Of a DNA stretch of 64,000 nucleotides, positions 1 through 11,100 are shown piece by piece. The notes beneath the pieces are model-generated. The model saw nothing but the letters and a program-made list of their open reading frames with translations, was not told the origin of the DNA and ran no database searches. Within the stretch, counting starts at the first letter, position 1, and each line of letters opens with the position of its first letter. The position numbers and the translations under genes are program-made. The stretch is from Pontederia crassipes (Eukaryota > Streptophyta > Magnoliopsida > Commelinales > Pontederiaceae): contig CM060188.1 of NCBI GenBank assembly GCA_030549335.1, positions 42,435,696 through 42,499,695 of the forward strand, given 5' to 3'.

Positions 1-644
1 TGTGTCAACATTATTCTTGCGAGTTCAAGTCTTGGTGACTATCTGTGCTTTGGCCCCATTGTGTCCTTTCCTCTAGCCCTCTAAGTTTTAGTGAATATCT
101 TGTTGCACCTAAATAGCCAAGCTAAGATTTTGACTTCGAGCTGTGTGCGCAAATGACAAATGTGTAGTCAGCTTGGCCTAATGTTGTCTGGGACCGTGCG
201 TAGCTGCCTGTAGATTCCTCTTGCTGAGTAGCTGCTAGAACAAAGTTAACTGTTCATGCTGGACCCGTTTGCATGGTATGTCAAGATCCGATCAAGTAGT
301 ATTAGAAGCCCCTCGAAATATGCCAAGTCTATGAGTTTTAAGGCATTTCTGTCATCACTTCAGATTTTGGCAGCAAGAGGGGGCCAGGAGTAGAGATTAT
401 CATGGTTTAGTTCTCTTGCAGTGCCATCTAGATTCAACGGAACCGTACGATTTTTGCAGGGGAGCGATGAGACATTGAAAATATTGTGCACAACATCACT
501 TTTTAATCAGCGAATGGAAGGGAGGTTAACATCTTTTATGACTTCCCACTTTCTCTTGATCATTTTCATGTTTCAATTTTCTTTACTTTTGTTACCTTTT
601 TACATATGTAAATTCTTCACCTGTTTTATGGTCTAATGCAAAGT

Positions 645-900
645 GGATGACTACCAAACTTTGTAGTCATCCTTACAGTTTTTTTTAAAAGAACATTGTA
701 TCATCTGTATATTGAAGGAATGGGTTTAGATTGCTTGTGTCACTGTCCAAAGAGAAACCTTGAATGATGCGAACGTTGCATATCAAGAAGGTGCACCGAG
801 CTAGAATGTCAACTTCCAATACGAAGAACATGGGTGGTGGGGCACCTTGCCGAACCCCATGTTGCAGCTGGACCCATCCGTCCTTAAGTTGCAATCTTCA
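645..900 (-). mobile_element. LINE reverse transcriptase remnant
   Basis: The minus strand of 685-894 reads WVQLQHGVRQGAPPP and LQYTDDTMFF. These match the GVRQGxPLSP and YADD blocks of L1-type reverse transcriptase, with the YADD box altered to YTDD. A stem-loop of the family's 3' end (645-672) abuts it, so this may be two fragments joined. Confidence 0.8.
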
Positions 901-1215
901 AGTTGACTAATCCATTAATCGAGCTAACAGGAACTAAAACAATTGAACTTGTTGCAAAAAGCTTTGAATCAGAAGCTCAGTATTCTGTCATTTTATGTGT
1001 CCCAATGAGACACGAGAGAATTATTGCAATAATCAGCATGTTGTTCTCTTGCTTGTTCGGTGCCACCGCTGGTGGACAACTTACTGGTGAGATAATCCTC
1101 TGGACTCCGGTGTACATACACTGTCGCCGCTTGACAACTCAACCAGTGTTCGTTTGGTGGTGCCGGGGGTGTTCATCTAGACAGGAAACACTCAAATCAA
1201 TAGTTGGAAAAAAAA

Positions 1216-1302
1216 GGAGGCTGTCCTCATGTGCTCAGGACTGTTGTTTTGTGGTATAAAGGAGACTGTCCTCATGTGCTTAGTAGTATTGTTTTGTGGT
1301 AT
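1216..1302. repeat. 45-bp tandem duplication
   Basis: Two adjacent copies, starting at 1216 and 1261, both carry ctgtcctcatgtgct and gttttgtggtata. They differ at a few positions. Confidence 0.75.
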
Positions 1303-1807
1303 ACACTGATCAATTGATGCAGTCTACAGCTTTAAAAGCAGGCAGCAACACATATTATGCCTAAACAATATGTATTAGAAAAGGGATGCTTGATTTCTTG
1401 TTTTGGTTTTAGAACCATGATGAATTAAAATGTTCAAAGAAATACATTTAAAGTACAAAAAAGAGTTTTATTTACTTGCTCATTTATAATTATTGTGTAA
1501 TTAATTTTTTACAAAATATTGTGTAATTAAAGACTCAACTAGATTAATTATATGTTGCCTAAGGTGCCAAGCCTACTGAGATCTGCCATTTTGTTACTCT
1601 AGGGTCCATTATGCATCACTTGTCATGGCTCTGTCCATCTCTTCTTTTCTCGTGTGCATATATAACTTTATTCCTTTATCAATGAAAAGACTTGTGTATA
1701 TATTCATATATGTTGGGTTCTGTTCGTTGTCTGATTTGATACTTCTTGTTACAAGATATGCTACCTTTTGCATTAGTCCAAACAATTATGCTTATCCTCC
1801 ATTGTAG

Positions 1808-1929
1808 AATCTCCATTTGAATTTCGAGCTCTGGAGGTCGCTTTGGAAGCCATATGTAGCTTCCTTGATGCACGGACTGCTGAATTGGAGACTGCTGCTT
1901 ATCCAGCTTTGGATGAGCTGACTTCTAAG
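1808..1929 (+). CDS. MRS2: MRS2 exon, first in window
   Basis: Preceded by ttgtag and followed by gtaagt. It begins with two bases of a split codon and encodes [16 protein letters not shown] and on to [11 protein letters not shown], the conserved start of the MRS2 helical domain. The part encoding the N-terminus is not found in 1-1807. Confidence 0.93.
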
Positions 1930-4900
1930 GTAAGTAGAGAGATGCAGAGATATTCTTCTGATTACATGTATTAGTTGCTGACTGAATGTAGTGAGTATTA
2001 GTTGCTAACTGAATGTAGTGAATCCTAAAGCTACATTCATAGACGTCAGCTTGTGTCAGCTAGGTTTTTTTTTTGTAATCGCATGAGCTGACTTCTAAGG
2101 TAAGTAGAGATATTCTTCTGATTACATGTATAAGTTCTGTTATCGGGGCTCAAATTTAACCCTTTAATTGGCCATCAGATCTCTCTCTCTAAAGAAAAAG
2201 AATTTTGTATCATTTTTTTGAGAAGAATTTCGTATCATTAACATGTACAATTCGCCTTTTTGTCGTGCTTTGTATAAGAAAAAAATGTTACCGCTGCTCT
2301 CTGTGGGTTTAACTTGCTGAATGTATGTCCTCTATGTATGTTTGTATGTAGATATATACATACATAAATATAGTGATAAATATTTATACATGTATGAGAT
2401 AAGGTACCACAAAAATAATCGGGATTTGTTTGTGACTCAAAACCTACCTTCTAGATGAAAGATTATGACTTCAGCCACTGTTATTAGATCGTTGAATCTT
2501 ATTGTACTTTTTTTTTGTCGTACCTGCACAAATGAGATAATGAGGGAATGTCCCAGTAGTCTACGAGCATTTTGTGTCTTGTTGATTTTTTTATCTTTGA
2601 GTAAAATATTCTAGCTTCCTTGTCTTTCTAGATAAACATCCTGGACAATTTGTGTAAGCTGAAAGGTTCCACATAAGGTTTTTAAAATTTATGTATTGTG
2701 CTTCTGAGGAGATTGGTGTCGTTTCATGAAATTTGTTGTTTTTTCTTAAGAAGAATATTTGTGTATTTATGATCTACCCAAGGATTACTCTTCTACTTAT
2801 GCTGTATTTTCTGTACTTTTTAAAGTGAAAAATGGGTGTCTAGTTAAGATCTCATCATCCATACATCCATATATATGATATCTAGCTATAAGAGATGTAC
2901 ATGCAGGGGCAGACCCACATATAGGGTGAGGGAGGCCCTGGCTCTCCCTAATTTTTTAATTTTTTATTAGTTATATATATTACAATATATATATTTTTAA
3001 GTAAAATGTTACATTTGGCCCCCCTTAAATAAAAATTGTATTTGTGGAAGAACTTTCTTTAATTACTGGTACCCTTGCTTGATACCCTTGTGAAAAGTCT
3101 CTAGTTCGAATCTACAACACCCCCACCCCCACCCTTCCTTTTTTTTCTTTGCCTGGGTCCACTCTTGTGTACATGTATGATCACAAAGCAAATTCAGTAT
3201 AGAGATCGGCCAATATGTGGACTTCAATAATCTTGTAATATCCCTTTTGATGATATATATATATACATGGATGACAACCTAAGTGGTGGTCATCCTTTCC
3301 CTTCTCAAAAAAAAAAAAAAAACTTGTAATAACTAAAAACCCTTAAAAGAAATGAACATGTGGACCTGTTGATTCTCATTAATACCTAATTCACCATACT
3401 CTTGTGGACATTGGAAGTGGGCAAATTCTTTTTTTGTTGACTACATGCTTTTACAACTGTGATTCCATAGGTAATCAATTTCATTTTCCAGAAGCTGATT
3501 CTTTTGCATTTTAACTTGAAATGTAAATCCTCTTTCATATATGTGATGCTTGAAATTGTGTCTTATGCTTTGTGTATTATCATTAGACATCGAGAAGCCG
3601 CACCAAGTTATAGCGCACACACCTAAAATTGGTTTGATAAATCTCTAGAGTTTCATTTGGCTTCTCAATGATCTTTAATAGTTTACATGCTAGATCAGGT
3701 TCTTGATTGAGATCTGATAGTCCCTAAACGAATATGTACAGATAAGCAGCCGTAATTTGGATCGTGTTCGGAAGCTGAAAAGTGCAATGACAAGATTGAC
3801 GGCTCGAGTACAAAAGGTGCATTTCTTTTCCACTCATTTTTTTACGAGAAGAAAAAGATTTGTTGTTCTCATCCGTATATGTATTAATAGAAGTGATCAT
3901 ATGTACAAGTGTAAGCTCTTGAAGAAAGAGCGACAAAAAGAAAGGGGAAATTGTGAAACTACTTACCAATTGTATTTATAGTTTAAATAAGATTGTTTTC
4001 CAGTTAGTTTTATGGAATAGATCTGGATGGTTGTAATAGCAGGCAACCATCCTTTCCCTCTCAAGAAAAGATAATACCTTCTAATGGGAATAAACTTTCA
4101 CCAGTGACTAGGTTATTATACAATTTCAGTTAGATGAGTCATAAAACATAGTCCCATGAAAAAGCGAAAAGGTTTGGAATGCAGTGTCCTCTTTGTTTAT
4201 ATACTTAATGCAAATTAGATGCATTATTATGGTCTTTGAAATTACCTCCATTTACAGCTAATGCAAGCTTAGATGCATTATCTTTTTTTAAGGGTGGGAA
4301 GGACAATTGCCAAAAAACTCAACCATCCAACTTTATTGATGGAGAAGTCACTTACATTGGATTAGGTCATTACAGAGAATGGATTAAATTACACCATCCC
4401 ACTATGCGCCATATGCTTAGCAGATGTCACCACATTTTCAGCGGATGCCATTACAAATATACTAAGTTCAACTTGCCAAGTATATTTGAGGCTTTTTAAT
4501 AATCTTGAATTATATAAAAGATTTCTTATGACATATATTAATTATTTTCTAACTAGGTTTATCTATTACATAAATTACGACTTGTTATATATATATATAC
4601 CTGGATGACAATCACAACTTTGATGGTCATCCTTCTTCTCTTCAAAAAAAAAATTACGACTTTGCATGTTGCAACTGATAATGTAAGTCCTTGGACTTGA
4701 CAACTTTTGACTAGGATTTTTTAAAATTATGCTGGACACACTTGTCCTTTTGAATGGTTTAAAAATAATTATAGTTTCTGTGTCTTTTTTTTTTGGGACG
4801 GCTTCTATGTCATATTTGGAACAATTTGATGTCCATACTCGTAGGTATCACAATTTCATTACAATTGCCAGGTGAGGGATGAGCTTGAACAATTACTGGA

Positions 4901-7004
4901 TGATGATGAAGATATGGCAGATCTTTACTTGTCAAGAAAATTGGCTGGAGCATCTTCTCCTGTTAGTGGTTCTGGTGCACCAAACTGGTTCCCTGCTTCA
5001 CCGACGATTGGCTCAAAGATCTCGAGAGCAAGCAGGGCAAGTGTAGCAACTATACATGGGAATGAGAATGATGTTGAAGAACTGGAAATGTTACTTGAGG
5101 TCATTCATACTAATTTTGTCTGAAATCATACAGAACAAATGAACATGATTTCTCAAATTTTCAATATTTAGACAAACAAATCTTACCAATGGTGTTATCC
5201 TATGCAGGCGTACTTCATGCAAATTGATGCTACACTGAACAAATTGGCTACAGTAAGTTGTTGGTTAACATTTGTCATATTCAGTGACTTTTGTCTCTTT
5301 TTTTTTGAGGAAAAGGATGGCAACCCAGCTTGTGGAATCCAAATATATACATATCACTATGAAATGGATAGCATGTAGAAGTGTAAGCTCTCAATAAGAG
5401 TGTCAAAAAAAAAATGTACATCAACTACCCAAAACCCCAATCCTGAAGTAGACGAAACATGAAGTGACTTTTGTCTTTAATTTGTGATCAACATTCGATG
5501 GCTAATTTTAATTTGCAAAGGCAGCAAATTGTCAAGATGTACTACGCTATCACTTTAACAATTCATATGATAGTAATCTTTTGCTGATACTGACACTTTA
5601 GCACAGGATCCTAACATGCAAAACGAACGAGGGCATTAAGAAAGCAGTGAACTATGTCTCTTTTTATATTCTGTATAGCACATGCTAGATTTTTTTTTTC
5701 AACTCTCTTTACTTCATATGCATATATTTGCATAATTTGTTTATCTTTGGTGGTTGTACTTTAGGAATTTGAGGATCAGCAATACGCTAGTTGATTGCCA
5801 TGACAGTTAAAAAGTTGTGAAACATGCTTATTGAGTATGAAACAAAAGTAGCATATTGGTATGGAGTCCTAAAAACATATTCAACCATGCATTACAAAAC
5901 TGTCAACTGAAAATATATAAATGAAAAAAAAAACAACAAAGATATCCATGTTTCTTTTTTAATTCGCTTTGATTGGTAATCTATGGACGAATAAATCATT
6001 TAGCACTTTGTTCCGTTTCTTCATTGTTTGTCAAAAGTCTTGTTAGCAGTAACTTGCTAAAAGTGTCATCTTGAGGTGATTGTTTGGTAATATGACATAC
6101 CCAATTTCCTTCTTAGCAATGAGGATCCATCAGAGTTCTTCATCTCCTATTGTTGGAGGTGCATCTTGGCTACATTGTGCCCATACTGTGTATTGTTAGT
6201 TTCTTTTGTGGATCACAATCTGCATTTAACGTCTTCCAATGTTTTTTTTTTCAGCTGCGTGAATACATTGATGACACAGAGGACTATATCAATATTCAGG
6301 TATCTTATTATTATGTTCACTGGGCGAGCCTACTGAAACGTGACCAAAATGTTCATGTATTCTAAGTGGTCTTTTATTTTTCTAATGCCAGCTTGTCAAC
6401 CATTGACTATGAAATAAATGTTTATGCATTCTAATTTGACTTTTAAATCTGTATTGTCAGCTTGACAACCATCGCAACCAACTGATTCAGGTAATCCTCT
6501 GTATCTCTCTTCATTTTCATGGATAGTGCTTTTATTCAGCCTGAATATGAGAAAAATGATAAACAAAATATTGGAGGATATGTGTACCTTTCATGTTGAC
6601 CGATGCCTATTTGTTGGTCAAATTGGCCTTCGACAGGTCCTATTTCCTTTGTGTTGTTTTTTGTGCTGATCTTAATTCTTTTATTTATGTGACAGTTGGA
6701 GCTATTCTTGAGTTCTGGCTCTGTTTGTCTTTCGCTTTATTCATTAGTTGCTGGGATTTTTGGGATGAATATTCCCTACTCATGGAATGAGGGCCATGGC
6801 TATGTTTATAAATGGGTTAGTTGACAAGTCCAATTGAGTTACTGCATGTTTTTTCATGATGTATCTATCTCACTGGCCACTGATTTCGAATATTGAATGT
6901 TGAATTGCTGTTTACAGGTTGTGATTCTCGCAGGATTGGTTTCTGCTATTCTCTTTATTTTGATTGTCGCTTATGCTCGTCACAAGGGTCTTGTTGGATC
7001 TTGA
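1808..7004 (+). CDS. MRS2: MRS2/CorA-type magnesium transporter (3' part of gene; last exon frameshifted)
   Basis: Eight exons are visible: 1808-1929, 3742-3816, 4872-5099, 5208-5252, 6255-6299, 6461-6490, 6696-6815 and 6919-7004. All have GT-AG borders and matching phases. The first visible exon starts with two bases of a split codon, so the 5' exons lie upstream of the window. The protein reads [14 protein letters not shown], then a cytosolic/matrix helical region ([49 protein letters not shown]), then TM1 with the diagnostic GMN motif ([19 protein letters not shown]), then TM2. MRS2 proteins form pentameric Mg2+ channels in plastid, vacuolar, plasma or mitochondrial membranes; which membrane applies here cannot be told. 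In the last exon one T is missing relative to the expected reading, which puts TGA at 6961-6963. The usual C-terminal residues ([11 protein letters not shown]) follow in another frame. It is either a truncated allele or a base error. The family call is firm; the paralogue is not. Confidence 0.93.
1968..2021. repeat. 27-bp tandem duplication in MRS2 intron
   Basis: Units 1968-1994 and 1995-2021 share gtattagttgct and actgaatgtagtga, with one mismatch. Confidence 0.85.
2082..2130 (+). repeat. Duplicated exon end and splice donor
   Basis: This repeats 1912-1970, which contains the last codons of the exon (GAGCTGACTTCTAAG), its gtaagt donor and the start of the intron, apart from a 10-base gap. 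The copy presents a second intact donor at 2100, about 170 bp downstream of the real one. Confidence 0.85.
2198..2238 (-). mobile_element. Ultra-short LINE-tail insertion
   Basis: A 9-bp insert (ttttttgag, 2214-2222) sits between 16-bp direct repeats at 2198-2213 and 2223-2238 that match at 15 positions. The insert is the reverse complement of the CTC-A(n) end seen on the LINEs here. Confidence 0.7.
2905..3150. repeat. Unclassified dispersed-repeat-like segment
   Basis: Starts near gcaggggcagacccac, has an AT-rich core, ggccccccttaaat, and tctagttcgaatct followed by a C-rich run. It looks like a degraded plant repeat, but no terminal repeat or duplication could be fixed. Confidence 0.3.
3232..3331 (+). 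mobile_element. 5'-truncated LINE tail with 9-bp target duplication
   Basis: An 82-bp insert (3241-3322) contains a TA-repeat, the stem-loop 3269-3295 and ccttctc followed by poly(A). It is flanked by cttgtaata at 3232-3240 and 3323-3331. Lies in an MRS2 intron. Confidence 0.8.
3742..3816 (+). CDS. MRS2: MRS2 exon
   Basis: 75 bp, phase 0 on both sides, encoding [19 protein letters not shown] and then TARVQK. The acceptor is tacag and the donor is gtgcat, weaker than its neighbours. Confidence 0.92.
3838..3960 (-). mobile_element. LINE 3' fragment (minus)
   Basis: The order poly(T), gagaag, stem region, tgtacaagtgtaagctc, gagcgacaaaaa matches the minus-strand 3' ends of other LINE copies here (for example near 25130 and 48460). 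The stem-loop is decayed. Confidence 0.65.
4025..4071 (+). mobile_element. LINE 3' stem-loop and tail
   Basis: The stem GGATGGTTG pairs with CAACCATCC (4025-4052), followed by ctttccctctcaagaaaag. No direct repeat was resolved. Confidence 0.65.
4572..4662 (+). mobile_element. 5'-truncated LINE tail with 12-bp target duplication
   Basis: A 67-bp insert (4584-4650) carries a TA-repeat, the stem-loop 4603-4632 and ttctcttc followed by poly(A). The direct repeats are aaattacgactt at 4572-4583 and 4651-4662. Confidence 0.85.
4774..4811 (-). mobile_element. Possible ultra-short tail insertion
   Basis: A 16-bp T-rich insert (4785-4800) lies between imperfect 11-bp repeats (gtttctgtgtc and gcttctatgtc). 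The insert ends in gggacg rather than the usual gag, so this is a weak case. Confidence 0.35.
4872..5099 (+). CDS. MRS2: MRS2 exon
   Basis: 228 bp, 76 codons, phase 0. It encodes [20 protein letters not shown], a Ser/Pro-rich linker ([18 protein letters not shown]) and [13 protein letters not shown]. The linker lies between the two long helices of the family and is typical of one plant MRS2 clade. Confidence 0.94.
5208..5252 (+). CDS. MRS2: MRS2 exon
   Basis: 45 bp encoding [15 protein letters not shown]; acceptor tgcag, donor gtaagt. Part of the long helix leading into the membrane. Confidence 0.92.
5283..5476 (-). mobile_element. 5'-truncated LINE with 14-bp target duplication
   Basis: A 166-bp minus-oriented LINE end (5297-5462) comprises poly(T), gagg, the stem-loop 5315-5340, an AT-rich stretch and the UTR segment shared with other copies. 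It is bounded by perfect repeats agtgacttttgtct at 5283-5296 and 5463-5476. It lies in the MRS2 intron 5253-6254. Confidence 0.9.
5477..6254 (+). other. MRS2 intron remainder
   Basis: AT-rich intron sequence after the LINE insertion. No repeat, RNA gene or coding stretch was recognised. Confidence 0.6.
6255..6299 (+). CDS. MRS2: MRS2 exon
   Basis: 45 bp encoding [15 protein letters not shown], one of the most conserved MRS2 stretches. Acceptor ttttcag, donor gtatct. Confidence 0.93.
6461..6490 (+). CDS. MRS2: MRS2 exon (30 bp)
   Basis: A 30-bp exon encoding [10 protein letters not shown]. Acceptor tgtcag, donor gtaatc. Easily missed by gene finders but needed for the frame and the protein match. 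Confidence 0.92.
6696..6815 (+). CDS. MRS2: MRS2 exon with TM1 and GMN motif
   Basis: 120 bp, 40 codons. It encodes [20 protein letters not shown] and [20 protein letters not shown]: the first transmembrane helix, the GMN selectivity motif and the short loop. Phase 0 on both sides. Confidence 0.94.
6919..7004 (+). CDS. MRS2: MRS2 last exon, frameshifted
   Basis: Acceptor tttacag. The exon reads [14 protein letters not shown] and then meets TGA at 6961-6963. Reading from 6963 in another frame gives [13 protein letters not shown] and TGA at 7002-7004, the expected C-terminus. One T missing in the run after 6957 explains the shift. Exon limits are given for the intact reading. Confidence 0.8.
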
Positions 7005-7900
7005 CGGCCAGAAGCATCGGAGCTGAATGAGCTTCAGCTAGAAATAGAAGAAAACTAAATGTTGTATATCTTCTCCCAAATTTAGTTGTTAAATACCTGT
7101 CCCGTATACTTCCGGCTCAAGATGAGAGTCGTTTTGAGATGAAATTGTGGGGGTTGATTGTCAGAAACTATCTTCCTGACGTTGATAACCTGGCGTTGAT
7201 AAGTTATAAAATATAGATGATCCTCTCCATCTCTCAATTATTTTGTTTTGTTATTCAGTTTCCAGTTATGATTTCCCCCGCACAACAATAGATCTTAAAT
7301 GGTAGGCTAATTTCTTATGACTAAAGAAATAAACAAATGCTGTTGAATAATTAATATAATGAAAGAAATAGGCCTTTAAGAAAGAGTATGGAAGGAAACA
7401 TTCGTTTCTTTCGTTTCCCTTCTCTACTAAGGCTTTTGTAAAGTGCAAATGGAATTATCGAAACAAATGAGTTATATTGCGTGAATGGGACACCAGTTAA
7501 TTAAGTAGTGCCATTGAACCATCTTACACATGAATTTAATGGTACGTTTCGTTGGCGACTAAATTTCGGTCGTCGCAAAAAAGAACGCTATTTTTTAGGC
7601 ACTTAACCCGAGCTTTGGGGAGGGAGAAGTGTTGAGGAAAAGGAAAAAGTATAACAATTAGGAAGAACTTGTGCAATTTCCCTCACTAAATCAAGAGTAA
7701 AGTGGAACGGGGTCAAGCCATTTGATCAGTTTGGACACAAAAACGGATGGTATTAATCAAATGACAAAATAAAGGAGTAAAAACATTTAAGGATACAAAA
7801 AAGAATAAATAATTATAATTATAATTATAATTATAAATAATAATAATAATAACATATTAGCTAGGTGGTAGCTTTTGTAATTAGCCTTCCTCCACTGGAA
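7005..7900. other. Convergent 3' intergenic region
   Basis: Lies between the MRS2 stop and the SAC9 stop and should contain both 3' UTRs. A short attata/aataat microsatellite occupies about 7809-7850. No ORF with recognisable content. Confidence 0.7.
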
Positions 7901-8179
7901 CTAGACAGCGGAAAGACTAGCCATTTTCCCAAGTTCATAAGGGTCCGCATAGTAGTATAATTTAATCCTGTTTGCCAATGAGAGCCCAGAAGCCAATGGC
8001 AGAGTTCGGAGGCTCGAGCCATCCTTTTCATTTATATCGTCTACGAAGGAAGTAACATCCCCTAGCAATCTGAAAACGACGACCTGCGTTTCAATTGTTT
8101 GTGGGAAATCATAGTAGAGACATGTTCCAGACTTGACTTCTGGTAGACGGTACTCCCCCACAGTGACATAACTTGATTC
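7901..8179 (-). CDS. SAC9: SAC9 exon 13 (C-terminus)
   Basis: 279 bp including the TAG stop, residues 1550-1641: [48 protein letters not shown]. Acceptor gtgcag. Confidence 0.95.
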   Translation of the reverse strand, partial: ESSYVTVGEYRLPEVKSGTCLYYDFPQTIETQVVVFRLLGDVTSFVDDINEKDGSSLRTLPLASGLSLANRIKLYYYADPYELGKMASLSAV

Positions 8180-11100
8180 CTGCACAAATGTATGATTAGA
8201 AAGAAAAGAGCATGTCAAGTTCAACATCCGTTAATAACAATTTCTAGGAAGCAAAATCGAACATTAAATAGAACTAGAGATAGGTTGTAAGGATAAAGTA
8301 AACACAAAACTAAGGAAACGTATAAACACACTTTCACAGAAGACTTCGGACCTACGATCCATAAAATCAGTTTAAGATCTTTGAGACAAAATGCCTGAAT
8401 ATATGATCAAATATATGTCCATTCCTTCAACAATACCGGACACAGCTATGCCTCCTTAAATTCACATTCGTTGAATTCCAAAAACACGCAATAGCAGTTT
8501 CTTTGGGCCATCTTTAAAAGAGAAAGATGGAACCTTGACGACATTGTCGAACACATCCCTTTTCTGACTAGAGAATGGAGGAAGTGATTTTCTTGTCACC
8601 TCGCTACATTTTGCTTCCCAACATGTACATTCCTCTGAACATGCAAATATCTATACATACATGGATGATTAGCTGTTATGGTAATCCTTTTGCCTCTCAG
8701 ACAGAATCAAGCATGAGCTTGTATTTGGCTTGATTCAGTTCAAATAGGGCCTGAACACAACTCAACTAACCACTTTCATCTTCTGATTTGGACTTGGCTC
8801 AGTGTGAGCTTGAACAACTTGAACTCGATAAGCCGAAATCCAAACTTCTATCCATTGTGTACTTTCCGAAAATATCATGTTTTGACCAAACTGCATTAAT
8901 TTAATTTATCCTACTTGTTAGTCACATTTTACTGATTTTTATTATTGTTAGTGACAAAAATGTTACATTTCTCATATTAATATCACACAATACCCCGAGC
9001 CTCTTGTTGGTCCTAATTCTCAAACCCACCTATGGACACTCATCTTCAGCGATGCAGGTTCTCAAAGATCTTGATCGTAAATTTGATGCCTTATAAAGTA
9101 TCAGGAAGAAACTGAGCTTTGAAGAATAGAAACTACAAATAAGAAGATTTCATTACTAGTTGTATTGAAAATCCAACATATATTTGGATTGAAATGAGCA
9201 AAGTTTACAATCGGATATCTTCTGTTCCCATAAATTTAAGAAACCTAAGAAATGCCTTCATTAACAGAAATCACGAGAATCAATACAAGAGATATTGAGG
9301 GATAATATAAGCCGAAAAAAATGTAAGGGATGGCATATTTGAGTGAATAGTTTCCTTTCCTCACCGGATCCTCTATACCCGGATCTCCTGTATCATCTTT
9401 CCCTTAAATTCTTGGCTAAAGAATGATTTATAAATTTTGAACAAAGTTCCATTCATGTGGAATTTCGGTTCCATTTCTTTGGTAGGCTTCAAAATAACAT
9501 TAAGAGAAAGGGGAACAAGGAATGATGGTCCATCTCAAATTGTTTCTTAGAGGCACCACAAGCGGGGAAAGGTTTTCAGATTAATAGATGCTAGGTTGAA
9601 GAAAGATTTATCCCAGAGGCTTGGTAGGTTATTTATCCTACCATTACCATGTAAAAGAACACTTCAAAATTGCTGCAAAAAGCTAGCAAATTTTAGGAAA
9701 AATAAGGAAATAGTAAATGGCAAGCACAACACCATGGTAAATGGAATCTACCCACAAAAGAATAATAGGAAAATAACTTGTAATTGCACTGCCAACAGCT
9801 AGAAAAGACACTTGTGATGACATTGAGTGAGAATAATTACCTGTCGGATAGACACCTGGATATACAACACTGCCGGCAATATGTGCCTGTCTTCTAACCA
9901 TGACAGCGATGATTCCCACATATCATCATTTACAGGAGGTGAATGAGTAATTAGTGGTCTCATAACGTTAAACGCATCAAGTCGGAAACCTGCTAATCCA
10001 GGTGCCATAGGAGATAAGAACTGCTCAAGGATAAGGTCGTTGTCTGTCAACCTTTCAGTTTCAATGGGTATCTGTAAGGAGTAGAAAAGGTCCATGGCTG
10101 TTACTCTGGATCTCCGTTCTTATATAGAAACAATAGAACGTTAATATTCAGACTAAAAACAACAAACTTACCCTAAATCTTCCCAACTGTGGAGCTCTTT
10201 CTTGCAACCTTTTCATCTTGATAACCTCTGGGGCTTCAAATGAGACACCTTGTTCAATTTCCTTTTCCACAGGTTTCCCAAAAACTATAAGCCGTTTTGC
10301 ATGGATGCATCTACCAGAGGTAGAAGCATTTCCAGATTTTGGTTTTAAGGATAAATTGTCATCGAAACTAAGAAGGTTGCACTCTTCCTCCAAGCCAGTT
10401 AAACCAGAAACAAGCTGTGGAAGAGACATAGTTAACCATATAATGCGACACCGGATAGGATCACGGAACTGCAACTTTACATGCCTTGGGATCTCATCTT
10501 CTCTGTCCGGTATTTCAGACCCATGTAGCTGTGGAGAAGATGATAGTATCGACTTTAAATCCCACTTTCCCACAAATGAGCGCTCATCCCTGTGTATCTT
10601 ATTGCTTGCCCATATTTGGATCTGTGATATGACAGATTGATTAGTCAAAATATACTGATAACCATAAAAGATATATACTTCCGTTTCTTTTTTCTTTTTT
10701 TGAGAAGAAAGGATAGATACTGCTGTAGCACAAAGAACAAAGAAATTTAACTGTTCTAATGTGAAACAAGTGAAAAGAGTGTAGGTTCTCTCAAAATTTA
10801 TATTTCATAATAATCCCTTCTGGGGTCCTAATTTTCACAGTACCTGCATGAGTATTGATTTTTCATAGTTAAGACTTGAGAAAACATAAAAAATGTTAAT
10901 TTATTCTTGAGCATTTCTTACACCTTCCTCTTCTACAAGTTCGAATGGAATATGATGGATCACCTAAAGACACTAATTACATAACGACGTCGCTGAAAAC
11001 GACACGAATTAGCTGGAGCTAGTTAGTTTGGTTGATTTGTTGGCTCAAAACATTTCCAGTTGCCTTAATTTATGTTTCTTTTTTGTTTTGATTTCTTAAA

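Larger units (their letters stand above)
1..1807 (+). other. MRS2 intron (3' portion)
   Basis: Non-coding AT-rich sequence with stops in all frames, taken as the intron before the first visible MRS2 exon. It holds a LINE RT remnant (645-900) and a 45-bp tandem repeat. No MRS2 5' exon was found here. Confidence 0.6.

Noticed and set aside
9596..9802. 68-codon plus ORF in SAC9 intron 12
   Set aside because: Lys/Asn-rich, no motif, overlaps intron sequence only; a random AT-rich ORF.
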